Source: Kribbella sandramycini
GTDB lineage: Bacteria; Actinomycetota; Actinomycetes; Propionibacteriales; Kribbellaceae
NCBI RefSeq assembly: GCF_013131805.1
Contig: NZ_JABJRC010000001.1
Location: 1,302,001-1,366,000 of the forward strand
Length of the DNA: 64,000 nucleotides
Reading direction: 5' to 3'
Position 1 is the stretch's first letter. Each line of letters opens with the position of its first letter. The notes beneath the pieces are model-generated. The model was not told the DNA's origin. It saw only the letters and a program-made list of their open reading frames with translations, and did no database searches. Positions 7,864-16,734 of the stretch are shown here, piece by piece. The position numbers were made by a program, and so were the translations under genes.

Positions 7864-9348
7864 TCACCAGTTGCCGTGCACCAGCTCGCCCGCGACCACC
7901 GTGGCCTCGACCGGCACGGTGGCGAGCTGCTCGACGTCGAGTGCGTGCGGGTCGGCCGCGAGGACGACGAGGTCGGCCGGCTGCCCGGGTTCGATCCGTT
8001 CGCGGCGGGTCGATGCGGCCAGCGCCTGGCTGACCGAGATCCGCTGCTCCGCATGCCAGGGCTCTTGCCCGGCGTCGGTTCGGGTGACTGCGGCGGCGAT
8101 CGAGACCCAAGGGTCGAGCGGGGCCACGGGGGCGTCCGATCCGAGCAGGAGGCGAGCACCGGCGGCCAGCAGCCCGGCGAGCGGGAAGGCGCGCTCGGTG
8201 CGCCCGGCCCAGTGTTTGTCGGCGACGTCCCGGTCGTCGATCGCGTGCCGGGGCTGGACGCTCGCGGCGACGCCGAGGCGGGCGAAGCGGCCGAGATCTG
8301 CGCTGCTGAGCAGCTGCGCGTGCTCGATCGTCCCGCGGGCGCCCGTCCGCTCGAAGGTGTCGAGGGCAAGGGTGTTGGCGCGATCGCCGATGGCGTGCAC
8401 GGCGGATGCGATCCCGGCCGCGTGCGCCCGGCCGACGAGCTCGTCCAGGTCGTCGGCCCGAACCGACTGGACGCCGTACGCCGTGTCCCCCGCCAGGCCG
8501 GGGAAGGCGTCGTGGCACCAGGCGGTCCGGGTGTTCAGGGAGCCGTCGACGACGATCTTGAACGAGCCCATCTCGACCAGGCCGCGGGTGTCGGGGAGGA
8601 CGTCTCCGGTGGCCAGGCCACGCTGGATCGCGTCGTCCAGGTGATCGGTGTAGACACCGCAGGCGACGCGCATCGACGTACCGGCGCGGGTTCGGCGGAC
8701 CCAGCTGTCCAGGTTGGGGCGGCGCTCGAACTCGATGATGCCGACGACCCCGCGCGCGTGCGCCCGGCGTACCGACTCGGCGACCAGAGCGTCGAGCTCG
8801 GCGATCGGCAGGTCGTTGACTCTGGCCACCAACTCGTAGCAGTCGTCCTCCAGGACGAGCCCGTCCGAGGCCAGCCCCGGCACCCAGCGGCGCAACGCCG
8901 CGGTGTTGAGCCAGGCGCAATGGATGTCGTGGCTGATCAGAACGACCGGTACGTCGGCGCTGTGCTTGTCCAACAGCTCCGCGGTCGGCCGGTCGAGCCA
9001 CGTCCCATCCTGAAAGCCCGTCCCGACCAGAGTCGCGCCCGGGGCCACTGCCCGCCCGGCGACCCGCTCCCCCACCAGCGCCGCACACTCGGCCGCCGAC
9101 TGCGCACCCGACACATCCAGCCGGCTCTCGCTCAGCGCCAGCATGTCGAAATGCACATGGTGATCCCACAGCCCGGGCATCACCACCCGCCCGTCCAGAT
9201 CGACGGACTCCCCCACCACCGGCGCACTGCCACTCGGCCGCACCGCCGCAACCAGCCCGTCCCGCAGCACGACGTCCGACAACCGGCCGTCCGCACCTGA
9301 CGACGTCCCCACCAACCGAACCCGAGTCAACGTCCTGGAAAGCGTCAT
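7864..9348 (-). CDS. Amidohydrolase family protein (YtcJ-like)
   Basis: A 494-residue member of the amidohydrolase superfamily, YtcJ-like branch. The first metal motif is in PGLWDHHVHF (H64, H66), a later metal-binding stretch is ASAVHAIGDRAN, and the C-terminal aspartate lies in LLGSDAPVAPLDPW. Such proteins hydrolyse amide or ester bonds of small molecules, often N-acyl groups. The chosen ATG (MTLSRT) has GGGAG upstream; the longer open frame begins inside a low-complexity Gly/Trp stretch. First gene of a two-gene operon with dppA. Substrate unknown. Confidence 0.87.
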   Translation of the reverse strand: MTLSRTLTRVRLVGTSSGADGRLSDVVLRDGLVAAVRPSGSAPVVGESVDLDGRVVMPGLWDHHVHFDMLALSESRLDVSGAQSAAECAALVGERVAGRAVAPGATLVGTGFQDGTWLDRPTAELLDKHSADVPVVLISHDIHCAWLNTAALRRWVPGLASDGLVLEDDCYELVARVNDLPIAELDALVAESVRRAHARGVVGIIEFERRPNLDSWVRRTRAGTSMRVACGVYTDHLDDAIQRGLATGDVLPDTRGLVEMGSFKIVVDGSLNTRTAWCHDAFPGLAGDTAYGVQSVRADDLDELVGRAHAAGIASAVHAIGDRANTLALDTFERTGARGTIEHAQLLSSADLGRFARLGVAASVQPRHAIDDRDVADKHWAGRTERAFPLAGLLAAGARLLLGSDAPVAPLDPWVSIAAAVTRTDAGQEPWHAEQRISVSQALAASTRRERIEPGQPADLVVLAADPHALDVEQLATVPVEATVVAGELVHGNW

Positions 9349-9446
9349 ACCGACACTCTCCCGGTCCCACCCACCCCAAGCACCGGCCCATCCCACACAT
9401 TTGCCGCCCCCACCTCGTCGAGTCGGACAAGGTGGGGGCGGGTGGT

Positions 9447-10049
9447 TCAGTAGGCGATCGTGAAGCGGCGGCGGCGGTGGACGGGGTGTTCGAGTTCGTC
9501 GATGAGGGCGACGGCGAAGTCTTCGGCGGAGATGTGGGTGCCGACCGGTTCGTCGGCGCCGAGGGTGAAGATGCCGGTGCGCTCGCCGGGGGCGATCTCG
9601 GGGGCCGGGGAGAACAGGGTCCAGTCGACCTCGGGCGGGGTGGCCCGGAGGGTGTCGAGGACTTCGGCCAGGGCGAGGGCGGGTGGGCGGTAGATCTCCG
9701 GGAAGCCGGGGGCGTCCAGGAGGAGGCGGCCGTTGACGAGCAGGCTGCCCGCGCCGCCGACGACCATCAGGCGGGTGCCGACCGTGGCCGTGATCAGGGT
9801 CTCGATAGCCCGCACGAAGTCCCGCGGGTCACCGCCGGCCGGCCCGATGGCCGACACCACGACGTCGACCGTCGCCGCCAGCTCCTTGGCCGCCACCGGG
9901 TCGTTCGCACTCCCGGTGACCGCGCGGACGCCGTCCGGTGACACACCACCGGACCGAGTGACCCCGACGACATCGTGCCCCCGCGCCACCGCCTCGGCGG
10001 CCACCCGGCTGCCGACCATCCCACTCGACCCGTACACCGCGATCTTCAC
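9447..10049 (-). CDS. NAD(P)-binding oxidoreductase, atypical SDR (NmrA/BVR-B-like)
   Basis: A 200-residue single Rossmann domain. The N terminus MKIAVYGSSGMVGS carries the GxxGxxG dinucleotide motif, followed by HDVVGVTRS and the VSAIGPAGGD segment; no classical YxxxK is evident. Proteins of this size include biliverdin reductase B-like reductases and NAD(P)H-sensing NmrA relatives. It stands alone, convergent with nothing close and followed by the start of the amidohydrolase operon. Substrate unknown. Confidence 0.85.
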   Translation of the reverse strand: MKIAVYGSSGMVGSRVAAEAVARGHDVVGVTRSGGVSPDGVRAVTGSANDPVAAKELAATVDVVVSAIGPAGGDPRDFVRAIETLITATVGTRLMVVGGAGSLLVNGRLLLDAPGFPEIYRPPALALAEVLDTLRATPPEVDWTLFSPAPEIAPGERTGIFTLGADEPVGTHISAEDFAVALIDELEHPVHRRRRFTIAY

Positions 10050-10157
10050 TGCACTCTCCTTCAGCTCGTTGACAGCCTCCAGAGGACGCCGGGAAGCGAC
10101 TCACCGACCAGTCCGATCACAGCTCACCTGCTGGCCACAAAACACTCGCCGCGGGGA

Positions 10158-10784
10158 TCAGTCGAGTGGGATCAGGCCGCGGCGGGTTGCTTCGGTGACG
10201 GCGGCGGCTCGGTTGGCGGCGCCTAGTTTGCGGTAGATGCGGACCAGGTGGGTTTTGATGGTGGCCTCGCTGAGGAACAGGTCGAGGGCGATCTCGCGGT
10301 TGCTGCGGCCTTGGGCGAGCAGGCGGAGGACGTCGATCTCGCGGTCGCTGATCGGGCCGGTCGGCTGGGTGACTTCGTCGACGAGGAGCTCGACGGCCTG
10401 ATGCGCCATCCCGGTGCCGCCGTCGTTCGCCGTCCGGAGGGCGCGGAACAACTCGTCGGGCGGGCCGGCTTTGAGGACGTAGCCGCGGGCGCCGGCGGCC
10501 AGCGCGAGCGCGACGTCGGTGCGGGTGCCGTGGCTGGTCAGGACGACGACCTTCGTCGCCGGGGCGACTGCGGCGAGCCGGCGGGTCGCTTCGATCCCGT
10601 CGATGGCGCCGTTGTCGAGCCGGAGATCCATCAGGACCAGATCGGGCCGCAGGTCGAGGGCCAGCCGGATCGACTCCTCGCCGTCACCGGTTTCGCCGAC
10701 TACCTCGAAACCGGGCTCGCCGTCGAGCAAGGCCCGAAGACCGGCCCGAACCACAACATGGTCGTCGACCAGGAGCACTCTCAT
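10158..10784 (-). CDS. NarL/LuxR-family response regulator
   Basis: A 208-residue regulator. The receiver domain (residues 1-120) has D7/D8, the phosphate-accepting D53 in LMDLRL and K103-region LKAG. The C-terminal LuxR helix-turn-helix is seen in ISDREIDVLRLLAQGRSN followed by EIALDLFLSEATIKTHL. Its ATG overlaps the stop of the histidine kinase gene by 4 nt, so the two form a cognate pair. Target genes are not visible; the adjacent solute-binding protein is one candidate. Confidence 0.95.
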   Translation of the reverse strand: MRVLLVDDHVVVRAGLRALLDGEPGFEVVGETGDGEESIRLALDLRPDLVLMDLRLDNGAIDGIEATRRLAAVAPATKVVVLTSHGTRTDVALALAAGARGYVLKAGPPDELFRALRTANDGGTGMAHQAVELLVDEVTQPTGPISDREIDVLRLLAQGRSNREIALDLFLSEATIKTHLVRIYRKLGAANRAAAVTEATRRGLIPLD

Positions 10785-11935
10785 GGCGCGACCGCCGGCA
10801 GGGAGGCGGTCAGGGCCGTGCCATGACCTGGGGTGCTGTCGACGGTGAGCGTGCCACCGAGGGCGCGGAGGCGTTGCTGGAGCGAGGGCAGGCCGAAGCC
10901 GCGGTCGGGTGCGTGAGCGCGACCGGAGACGCCTGCGCCGTTGTCGGTGATCTTGAGCCGGAGGGATTCGTCGAGCCAGTCGAGGACGACCTCGATCCGG
11001 TCGGCGCCGGCGTGATCACGGACGTTGGCGAGCGCGCCTTGCGCCGTCCGGAGCAGTGCGGTCTCGGCGTCCGGGCTGAGCGGGCGGCGGGCGCCGGTGG
11101 TGATCAGCTCGACGGCTGGGCCGTACTGGCGTTCGCGGCGGCACAGCTCCTCCAGGGCTGCTTCGAGGCCGCCGTCGTCCAGCTCAGGCGGAGTCAGGTC
11201 GGCGATCAGCCGCCTGGCCTCGGTGACGTTGCGGCCGAGGGTCTCACTCACGGCTTGCAGGTACTGGCGGGCTTTGGCCGGGTCGTCGTCCCAGTCGCGA
11301 TCGGCCGCCTGCAGGAGCATCCGGCTGCCGGCGAGCTCTTGGGTGATCGTGTCGTGGATCTCGCGGGCGAGCCGGGCGCGCTCGGCCAGGACACCGGCCT
11401 CGTGTTGCCGGTCGGCGAGCTCGCCCCGGGTGGCCTGGAGCTGGTCGAGCAGGTCTTGGCGGATCGCGAGATCGCTGTGCTGGCGGGCATACAGCGCGAC
11501 CGTCGCCCAGGTCGCGACGGCGGGCAGGACGAACTGCTCGAAGTCGCCGTTCAGCCGGTAGAGCGTGCTGACGAGCAGCGCGGTGACGATGCCGATGGCA
11601 ACAATCGCGGCCCGGACCGGGAGGACGCGCAACAGCACGCAGGCCAACGGGATCGCGAGCCAGCTGTAGACCGCGGCGAGCGGGCCGGGGACGACGTTGA
11701 TCAGCACCGTCCACACGACCGTCGTGGCCGCGATCAACGGGACTTGACCGCGGCCGATCCACGAGCCGGCCCACGCCGTCACGGCGTACCCGCCGCAGAG
11801 CAGCAGGCTGAGTGTCAGCACCCGGACGCACAACGGCGAGTTGAGGCTCAGCAACCGCCCGAACGTGCCGGCGACGATCAGGAAGAACGCGAGATGGACG
11901 CCGAACTCCAGGCGCGACACGGTGTTCCGGGACAT
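10781..11935 (-). CDS. Sensor histidine kinase, NarL-partner type (HisKA_3)
   Basis: A 384-residue membrane kinase. The N-terminal 150 residues hold about five hydrophobic segments with almost no extracellular domain. They are followed by a coiled DHp region with the phospho-accepting H194 in RLAREIHDTITQELAG, then an HATPase domain (DNGAGVSG, GFGLPSLQQRL). The small membrane sensor suggests it reads a membrane or intramembrane signal. ATG 11935 has a strong GGAGGGAG site; an upstream in-frame start at 11983 lacks one. Coupled to the response regulator. Confidence 0.92.
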   Translation of the reverse strand: MSRNTVSRLEFGVHLAFFLIVAGTFGRLLSLNSPLCVRVLTLSLLLCGGYAVTAWAGSWIGRGQVPLIAATTVVWTVLINVVPGPLAAVYSWLAIPLACVLLRVLPVRAAIVAIGIVTALLVSTLYRLNGDFEQFVLPAVATWATVALYARQHSDLAIRQDLLDQLQATRGELADRQHEAGVLAERARLAREIHDTITQELAGSRMLLQAADRDWDDDPAKARQYLQAVSETLGRNVTEARRLIADLTPPELDDGGLEAALEELCRRERQYGPAVELITTGARRPLSPDAETALLRTAQGALANVRDHAGADRIEVVLDWLDESLRLKITDNGAGVSGRAHAPDRGFGLPSLQQRLRALGGTLTVDSTPGHGTALTASLPAVAP

Positions 11936-11983
11936 CTGGGCTCCCTCCGGGCAGGACACTCGAGTGTAGCCAGCGGCAACCAC

Positions 11984-13093
11984 TCAGCGGCCGGGATGGA
12001 GGCCCAGCCGGCCCGGGGTGGGTGCGCCGACGACCTCGCCGAAGTACAGGCTGAAGGTCTGCCGCCAGCGTTCGACCTCGGCCCGGTCGGCCATGAACGC
12101 GGGGAAGCCGTCCAGGTCGGCGTTCCGGTACGTCCAGATCGGGCGCAGGCCGGCGCCGGGGGCGACGTCGGTGCGGACCGACCACCCATTGAAGGCGAGG
12201 CGCTGGCGCTCGGTGCTGAGCAGCCAGTTCAGGTAGAGCTTGGCGGCGGCCGGGTTCTGCGCGCGGGACAGGATCGCGGCGCGCTGCCCCCAGGCCATGA
12301 AGGGGTCGGTCGCCGGGACGACCCACTTGGTCGGCGAACTCACTCGAGGGTCGCCCGAGCCGCCGACGCCGAGGGCTTGACGGCCCTGGGCGACGGCCTC
12401 CGCGGGCGTGTAGCTGCCGCGGGCGAAGGCGAGCTGTTGCTGGGCGAGCTCTGCGATCCAGGACCAGCCGTAGGTCTCGGCGTACCGCTTGAAGAGGAAG
12501 AGGGTGGCGTCGTCGTCGTTGGGATAGGCGGAGGCGATCCGGCCGCGCCAGCGCGGGTCGGTCAGGGCCTTCGGGGAGGTCGGCGCGTGACCGCCGACGG
12601 CGGCCACGTCGTAGATGAAGCTGAAGGCGAAGACGTTGATGGCGAGCCAAGCGCCGTCCGCATCCTTGAAGCCGTCGTACACCTTGCCGAAACCGGCCGG
12701 CTTGTACGGCAGTAGCTGGCCCTCGCGTTTCCAGCGCGGGAAGTTCTGCAGGGTCTGCAACTGGACGACGTCCGGCACCAGCGTGTTGGTAACCAACTGG
12801 TTGTTTATCCGGACGTCGTGGAACTTGCTGTAGTCGACGACGATCTTGATGTCGATCTCCGGGAAACGCGCCCGGAACGCGGCGGCAACCGCATCCTGCT
12901 GCAGCGACCGGTCGCCACCGGCGTACACCACGAGCTTCCCGGACTCGGCCACGGCCGCGCGGTAGAGCTCGTCCAGTGAGCGGCTCTCTTCCCGAGCTGC
13001 CGTCCGCGCGAAGGACGGCGTGCCGACGGCCAGCGCCGCTCCGACCCCAGCGCCCACGCCCAACACGATCCGCCGACTCAATTCACCAGTCAC
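11984..13093 (-). CDS. Exported extracellular solute-binding protein, iron/thiamine-type family 1
   Basis: A 369-residue periplasmic-binding-protein-like protein. The GTG start at 13093 has GAGGAGAGG about 8 nt upstream and gives a Tat-like leader (SRRIVLGVGAGVG, then a hydrophobic run to AVGTPSFA). The mature part (KLVVYAGGDRSLQQD, DVVQLQTLQNFP, ALTDPRWRGRIASAYP) resembles Fe3+/thiamine/polyamine binding proteins. No lipobox cysteine and no permease or ATPase gene is adjacent, so it is an orphan. It may work with a distant transporter or as a ligand receptor for the neighbouring NarL-type kinase; that link is inference from position only. Confidence 0.8.
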   Translation of the reverse strand: MTGELSRRIVLGVGAGVGAALAVGTPSFARTAAREESRSLDELYRAAVAESGKLVVYAGGDRSLQQDAVAAAFRARFPEIDIKIVVDYSKFHDVRINNQLVTNTLVPDVVQLQTLQNFPRWKREGQLLPYKPAGFGKVYDGFKDADGAWLAINVFAFSFIYDVAAVGGHAPTSPKALTDPRWRGRIASAYPNDDDATLFLFKRYAETYGWSWIAELAQQQLAFARGSYTPAEAVAQGRQALGVGGSGDPRVSSPTKWVVPATDPFMAWGQRAAILSRAQNPAAAKLYLNWLLSTERQRLAFNGWSVRTDVAPGAGLRPIWTYRNADLDGFPAFMADRAEVERWRQTFSLYFGEVVGAPTPGRLGLHPGR

Positions 13094-13245
13094 GACCCGA
13101 ACCTCTCCTCGACAACCTGACGACCCGATCGTGTCGCCGAGTCGCGTCCGTGCGCGTCGTCCGTCCGGCTCAACCGCTCGCCATCCGATGGAAGCCGGTT
13201 TCATCCGTTCGGTTGAATGGAGGTCCCACGAACTCCGGAGGCCTG

Positions 13246-14037
13246 ATGAATCAGCCGGCGCTGCGCGACGTCCTGCTCGGTGTCTCGCTCTTGGCGGGCA
13301 GCGCGAACGTCGTCATGCAACTGTCGCGGCCGGGCGTCGGGCGCGGCGTCGTCGAGAGCCGGGTGGACGGGAGCAATCTGTTCCGGCATCCGGTTCGGCG
13401 AACCCGCACGACGCTCACCTACCTGGCGGTGGCGACGATGGGGACCGCGGCGGAGCAGGCGGCGTACCGGCGGTTCGTGAACCGGGCGCACGCCCAGGTG
13501 CGCTCGACCGAGGCCGGCCCGGTCGCTTACAACGCTTTCGATCCTGAGCTGCAACTGTGGGTCGCGGCCTGCCTCTACAAGGGTTTCGAGGACACCCAGC
13601 TCGCCTTCTTCCGCGGCAACGCCGAGCGCTACTACTCCGCGGCCGCGATCTTCGGCACGATGCTGCAGGTCCGTCCCGAGCTGTGGCCGGCCGACCGAGC
13701 GGCCTTCGAGGAGTACTGGACGCACTCACTCGACCAGGTGCACGTCGACGACGACGTCCGGCGATACCTACTGGCCCTCATCGACCTGAAGTTCCTACCG
13801 GCCTGGCTGGCCCTGCCCGGCCGCCGCTTCCATCGCTTCGTCACCACAGGCTTCCTCCCACCACCCTTCCGCGACCAACTACACCTGACCTGGACCACCC
13901 GCGACCAACACCACTTCGACCGCCTGCTCCGCGGCATCCGGTCCGTCATCCTGCACTCCCCCGGCCCCATCCGCCGCTTCCCCTTCAACCTCTGCCTCTG
14001 GGACCTCCGTCGCCGCCTCACCAACGGACATGTTTGA
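13246..14037 (+). CDS. Oxygenase MpaB / DUF2236 family protein
   Basis: A 263-residue protein of the DUF2236 (mpaB/rubber oxygenase Lcp-related) family. Recognisable features are the ESRVDGSNLFRHPVRRTRTT region and the conserved WVAACLYKGFEDTQLAFF stretch, followed by Y-rich alpha helices. Family members bind heme; a histidine-containing HAQVRS segment lies in the usual place. The ATG at 13246 follows GGAGG. It faces the orphan binding protein divergently and is followed 40 nt later by a hemerythrin-domain gene. Substrate unknown. Confidence 0.82.
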   Translation: MNQPALRDVLLGVSLLAGSANVVMQLSRPGVGRGVVESRVDGSNLFRHPVRRTRTTLTYLAVATMGTAAEQAAYRRFVNRAHAQVRSTEAGPVAYNAFDPELQLWVAACLYKGFEDTQLAFFRGNAERYYSAAAIFGTMLQVRPELWPADRAAFEEYWTHSLDQVHVDDDVRRYLLALIDLKFLPAWLALPGRRFHRFVTTGFLPPPFRDQLHLTWTTRDQHHFDRLLRGIRSVILHSPGPIRRFPFNLCLWDLRRRLTNGHV

Positions 14038-14077
14038 CTTTGTTCGTACTTTTGCACCCAGCTGCGAGCGAGGACCC

Positions 14078-14755
14078 GTGACTGCAGGCGAGACCATGGC
14101 CGACGTCCGCGACATGTACATGGCGCATCGGATGTTCCGACGGGAGTTCCGGCTGCTGCCGCAGCTGGTGCGCGATGTCCAGCCGGGTGATGTCGAGCGC
14201 GCCGGCGTGGTCGCGGCGCATGCCGACAAGATCTGCGCCGTCCTGGACGCGCATCACAGCGGCGAGGACGCGCTCGTCTGGCCGCGACTCCTGGAGCGCG
14301 GCGGCGCCGACTGCGCGGACATCGTCCCCGTCATGGAAAGTCAGCACGAAGGGCTGCACGAGGCGCTGGAGTCACTGACCGCAGCCCTCGCCGCTTGGCG
14401 GACCGCCGCCCAGGACGGCGAGCAGCTCGCCGCCAAGGCCGAGCTGCTCCGCGACCGCCTGGTCGAGCACATGCAGCTCGAGGAGACCGAGATTCTCCCG
14501 CTGGCCGAGAAGTACATCACCGCCGCCGAATGGTCCGAACTCGGCGAGCACGCGATGACCGGCATCCCCAAGAAGGACCTCCCGCTCGGCTTCGGCATGG
14601 CCATGTACGAAGGCGACCCGGCCGTCATCAAGGCCGTCCTCGCCGAAGCCCCGCTTCCCCTCCGCCTACTCATGCCCGTTGTCGCTCCACGTCTGTACGC
14701 GGCACACGCCCGCCGGGTCCACGGCACCCCGACCCCACCTCGAATCGGCGTCTGA
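14078..14755 (+). CDS. Hemerythrin HHE domain-containing protein
   Basis: A 225-residue cytoplasmic protein with a hemerythrin-type four-helix bundle. The likely diiron ligands are in VVAAHADK, LDAHHSGEDALVWP, MESQHEGLHEALE and EHMQLEETEILP. A C-terminal extension of about 80 residues follows. Such proteins bind oxygen, nitric oxide or iron. The GTG at 14078 (VTAGETM) has GAGG at 5 nt; ATG 14096 is an alternative start. A longer upstream in-frame start would overlap the DUF2236 gene and is not preferred. Pairing with a possible heme oxygenase suggests a redox or oxygen-related unit. Confidence 0.88.
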   Translation: MTAGETMADVRDMYMAHRMFRREFRLLPQLVRDVQPGDVERAGVVAAHADKICAVLDAHHSGEDALVWPRLLERGGADCADIVPVMESQHEGLHEALESLTAALAAWRTAAQDGEQLAAKAELLRDRLVEHMQLEETEILPLAEKYITAAEWSELGEHAMTGIPKKDLPLGFGMAMYEGDPAVIKAVLAEAPLPLRLLMPVVAPRLYAAHARRVHGTPTPPRIGV

Positions 14756-14856
14756 CCGGAACGCCGCGGAAAAGGCCGGCTGGGCCGGACCGCGGCGCGG
14801 GCCGGTGGTTGCGGGGTGGTGGGTCGGGTGGTTACAGTCGCCAATAGGTAAACAAG

Positions 14857-14889
14857 GTTTCCTATTTGTTCGTCTGCTGTTCACCGAAC
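14857..14889 (+). promoter_or_regulatory. Candidate PHO box: three 11-nt direct repeats
   Basis: Three consecutive 11-nt units, GTTTCCTATTT, GTTCGTCTGCT and GTTCACCGAAC, end 31 nt before the GTG of the phytase-like gene. The Streptomyces PhoP box is built of 11-nt direct repeats with a GTTCACC-like core, and the third unit has this core exactly. The genes behind it, a phytase/esterase-like protein and an alkaline phosphatase, are what a phosphate-starvation regulator would control. The first unit is weak. Confidence 0.6.
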
Positions 14890-14920
14890 CCCGCCCCGAT
14901 TCGGCCCGAAGGAGCACGAC

Positions 14921-16708
14921 GTGTCCGTGTTTCGGCGTACTGCGCTGTTCGCTGCTGTAGTGGCAGCTCTCGTTTCCAGTCCGGCTGTTGCGGCTCCGGT
15001 GGCTTGGCCAGGGGATGCCGCGGTGGTGGTTGCCGATGGCAGCAATGTGTTCGGCACGAACCTCAGTGGGCTCTCGTTCGAGGGTCAGGACGTGTTGTGG
15101 GCGGTGAAGAACGGGCCGAGTACGTTGTATCGGCTGATCCGCGACGGCGCGAACTGGCGGCCGGACGGCGTGGGCGCGCGAACGCTGAACTATCGCAACG
15201 GGCAAGGGGACCCGGACGCCGAGGCCGTCGTCCGGACACCGGACGGGTTGCTCGTGGCAACCGAACGCGATGGGGACGACAGCGGATCGAGTCTGCTGAA
15301 GGTGCTGCGGTACGACCCGAAGTCGACCGCCAAGTCGCAGAATGCGAGTGCCGAGTGGGATCTGACGCGGGATCTGCCCGCGGTCGACGACAACAGCGGG
15401 CTCGAGGCAATCTCCTGGGTGCCGGATTCGTTCCTGACCGCGAAGGGCTTCCGGGACGAGCGGACGAAGGCCGTCTACAACCCGGCGTCGTACGCCAACC
15501 ACGGCACCGGGCTCTACTTCGTCGGCCTGGAGGACAACGGCACGGTCTACGCGTACGCGCTGAACCAGTCCGGCAGCACGTTCACCCGGGTGGCCAGTTT
15601 CGCCGGCGGCTTCGGTTCGATCATGGACCTCGAGTTCGATCCGGCGTCCGGGCTGCTGTGGTCGACCTGCGACAACAGCTGCCAGGGCCGGAGCGCGACG
15701 CTGGCGATCACAGCCGGCAAGTTCGCCGTCTCGGCCACCTACAACCGCCCGACCCAGATGCCGAACCTGAACAACGAGGGTTTCGCGATCGCGCCCACCT
15801 GCACGTCGGGTCGCAAGCAGGTCGTGTGGGCCGACGACGACAACACGAACAGCCACGCGCTGCGCACCGGCACGCTCTCCTGCGCCGCCGCCGCGAAAGC
15901 GCAGGCGGACGACGGCTGGCAGCAGATCGGCGCCGGGATGACGTCCGGTGTCAGCGGCATCGCCGTCCTGCGGCGTAGCGACGACGTCGTCGACGCGTTG
16001 GTTGTCCGCGACAACAAGAAACCCGGTGAGAACCGCGCGATCCGGGTGCGGATCGACTACGGCGAGGTCGGCAAGGTCGACGCGATCGAGTGGCCGGGTG
16101 AACTGCCGGTCGACCTGGAAGCCGTCGAGCCGGTGCCGGGCCGATCCGGCGAGTACATCGCGCTCGCCAGCGCCGGCAAGGGATTCCGGTTCCAGCTCGA
16201 GGGCACGCAACTGAAGGTGCTCGCGACCTTCCAGGTCCCGGCGGGGCTCGCCGGTGACAACTACGAGAGCTTCGCGCTGAAGACCGTTCGGGACCACCTG
16301 TACGCCGTCTGGGCGGACCGCGGGCAGGACGCGCGCTCCTCGACGATCTACTCGGCTCGACTCGACGTCGCGAGCTCCACCTTCGGCAAGGTCCGCACCG
16401 TGACGTTCCGGGTGCCCTACCCCGCGACCGACGTCCGGCACATCTCCGATCTGGAGATCACCGCGGACAACCGGATCCTGATCACCGCAGCCTCGGATCC
16501 GGGTGACGACGGGCCGTTCGACTCCGCGGCGTACGTCGCCGGCAAGCTCGGCAAGGACGGCGCGATCACACTCGCGACACGGGAGTTCGGGCGCTACCCC
16601 GGGCACAAGATCGAGGCCCTGACCTGCCTGTCCCGGTCGTGCGACCGGATCCTCTATGGCACCGACGACGAAGCCGCGGGCGGCGCCGTCCGCATCGGCA
16701 AGTTCTGA
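14921..16708 (+). CDS. Secreted phytase/esterase-like beta-propeller protein
   Basis: A 595-residue exported protein. Residues 1-24 form a Sec signal peptide (RR near the start, hydrophobic core, cleavage around AVAAPVA). The rest is rich in short beta-strand repeats with acidic loops (DPDAEAVVRTPDGLLVATERDGDD, shortened here; MDLEFDPASGLLWSTCDN; ISDLEITADNRILI), typical of the esterase-like phytase or SdiA-regulated propeller families. Function is therefore approximate. GTG 14921 has GAAGGAG 7 nt upstream. A candidate PHO box precedes it and the alkaline phosphatase gene follows after 26 nt, so both probably scavenge phosphate outside the cell. Confidence 0.7.
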   Translation: MSVFRRTALFAAVVAALVSSPAVAAPVAWPGDAAVVVADGSNVFGTNLSGLSFEGQDVLWAVKNGPSTLYRLIRDGANWRPDGVGARTLNYRNGQGDPDAEAVVRTPDGLLVATERDGDDSGSSLLKVLRYDPKSTAKSQNASAEWDLTRDLPAVDDNSGLEAISWVPDSFLTAKGFRDERTKAVYNPASYANHGTGLYFVGLEDNGTVYAYALNQSGSTFTRVASFAGGFGSIMDLEFDPASGLLWSTCDNSCQGRSATLAITAGKFAVSATYNRPTQMPNLNNEGFAIAPTCTSGRKQVVWADDDNTNSHALRTGTLSCAAAAKAQADDGWQQIGAGMTSGVSGIAVLRRSDDVVDALVVRDNKKPGENRAIRVRIDYGEVGKVDAIEWPGELPVDLEAVEPVPGRSGEYIALASAGKGFRFQLEGTQLKVLATFQVPAGLAGDNYESFALKTVRDHLYAVWADRGQDARSSTIYSARLDVASSTFGKVRTVTFRVPYPATDVRHISDLEITADNRILITAASDPGDDGPFDSAAYVAGKLGKDGAITLATREFGRYPGHKIEALTCLSRSCDRILYGTDDEAAGGAVRIGKF

Positions 16709-16734
16709 AGCACTTCTACCTGGGGAGACGAAAT

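Noticed and set aside
10823..12715. Plus-strand open frame of 630 codons opposite the kinase and binding-protein genes
   Set aside because: Antisense shadow in high-GC DNA; the minus strand has clear kinase and binding-protein sequence.
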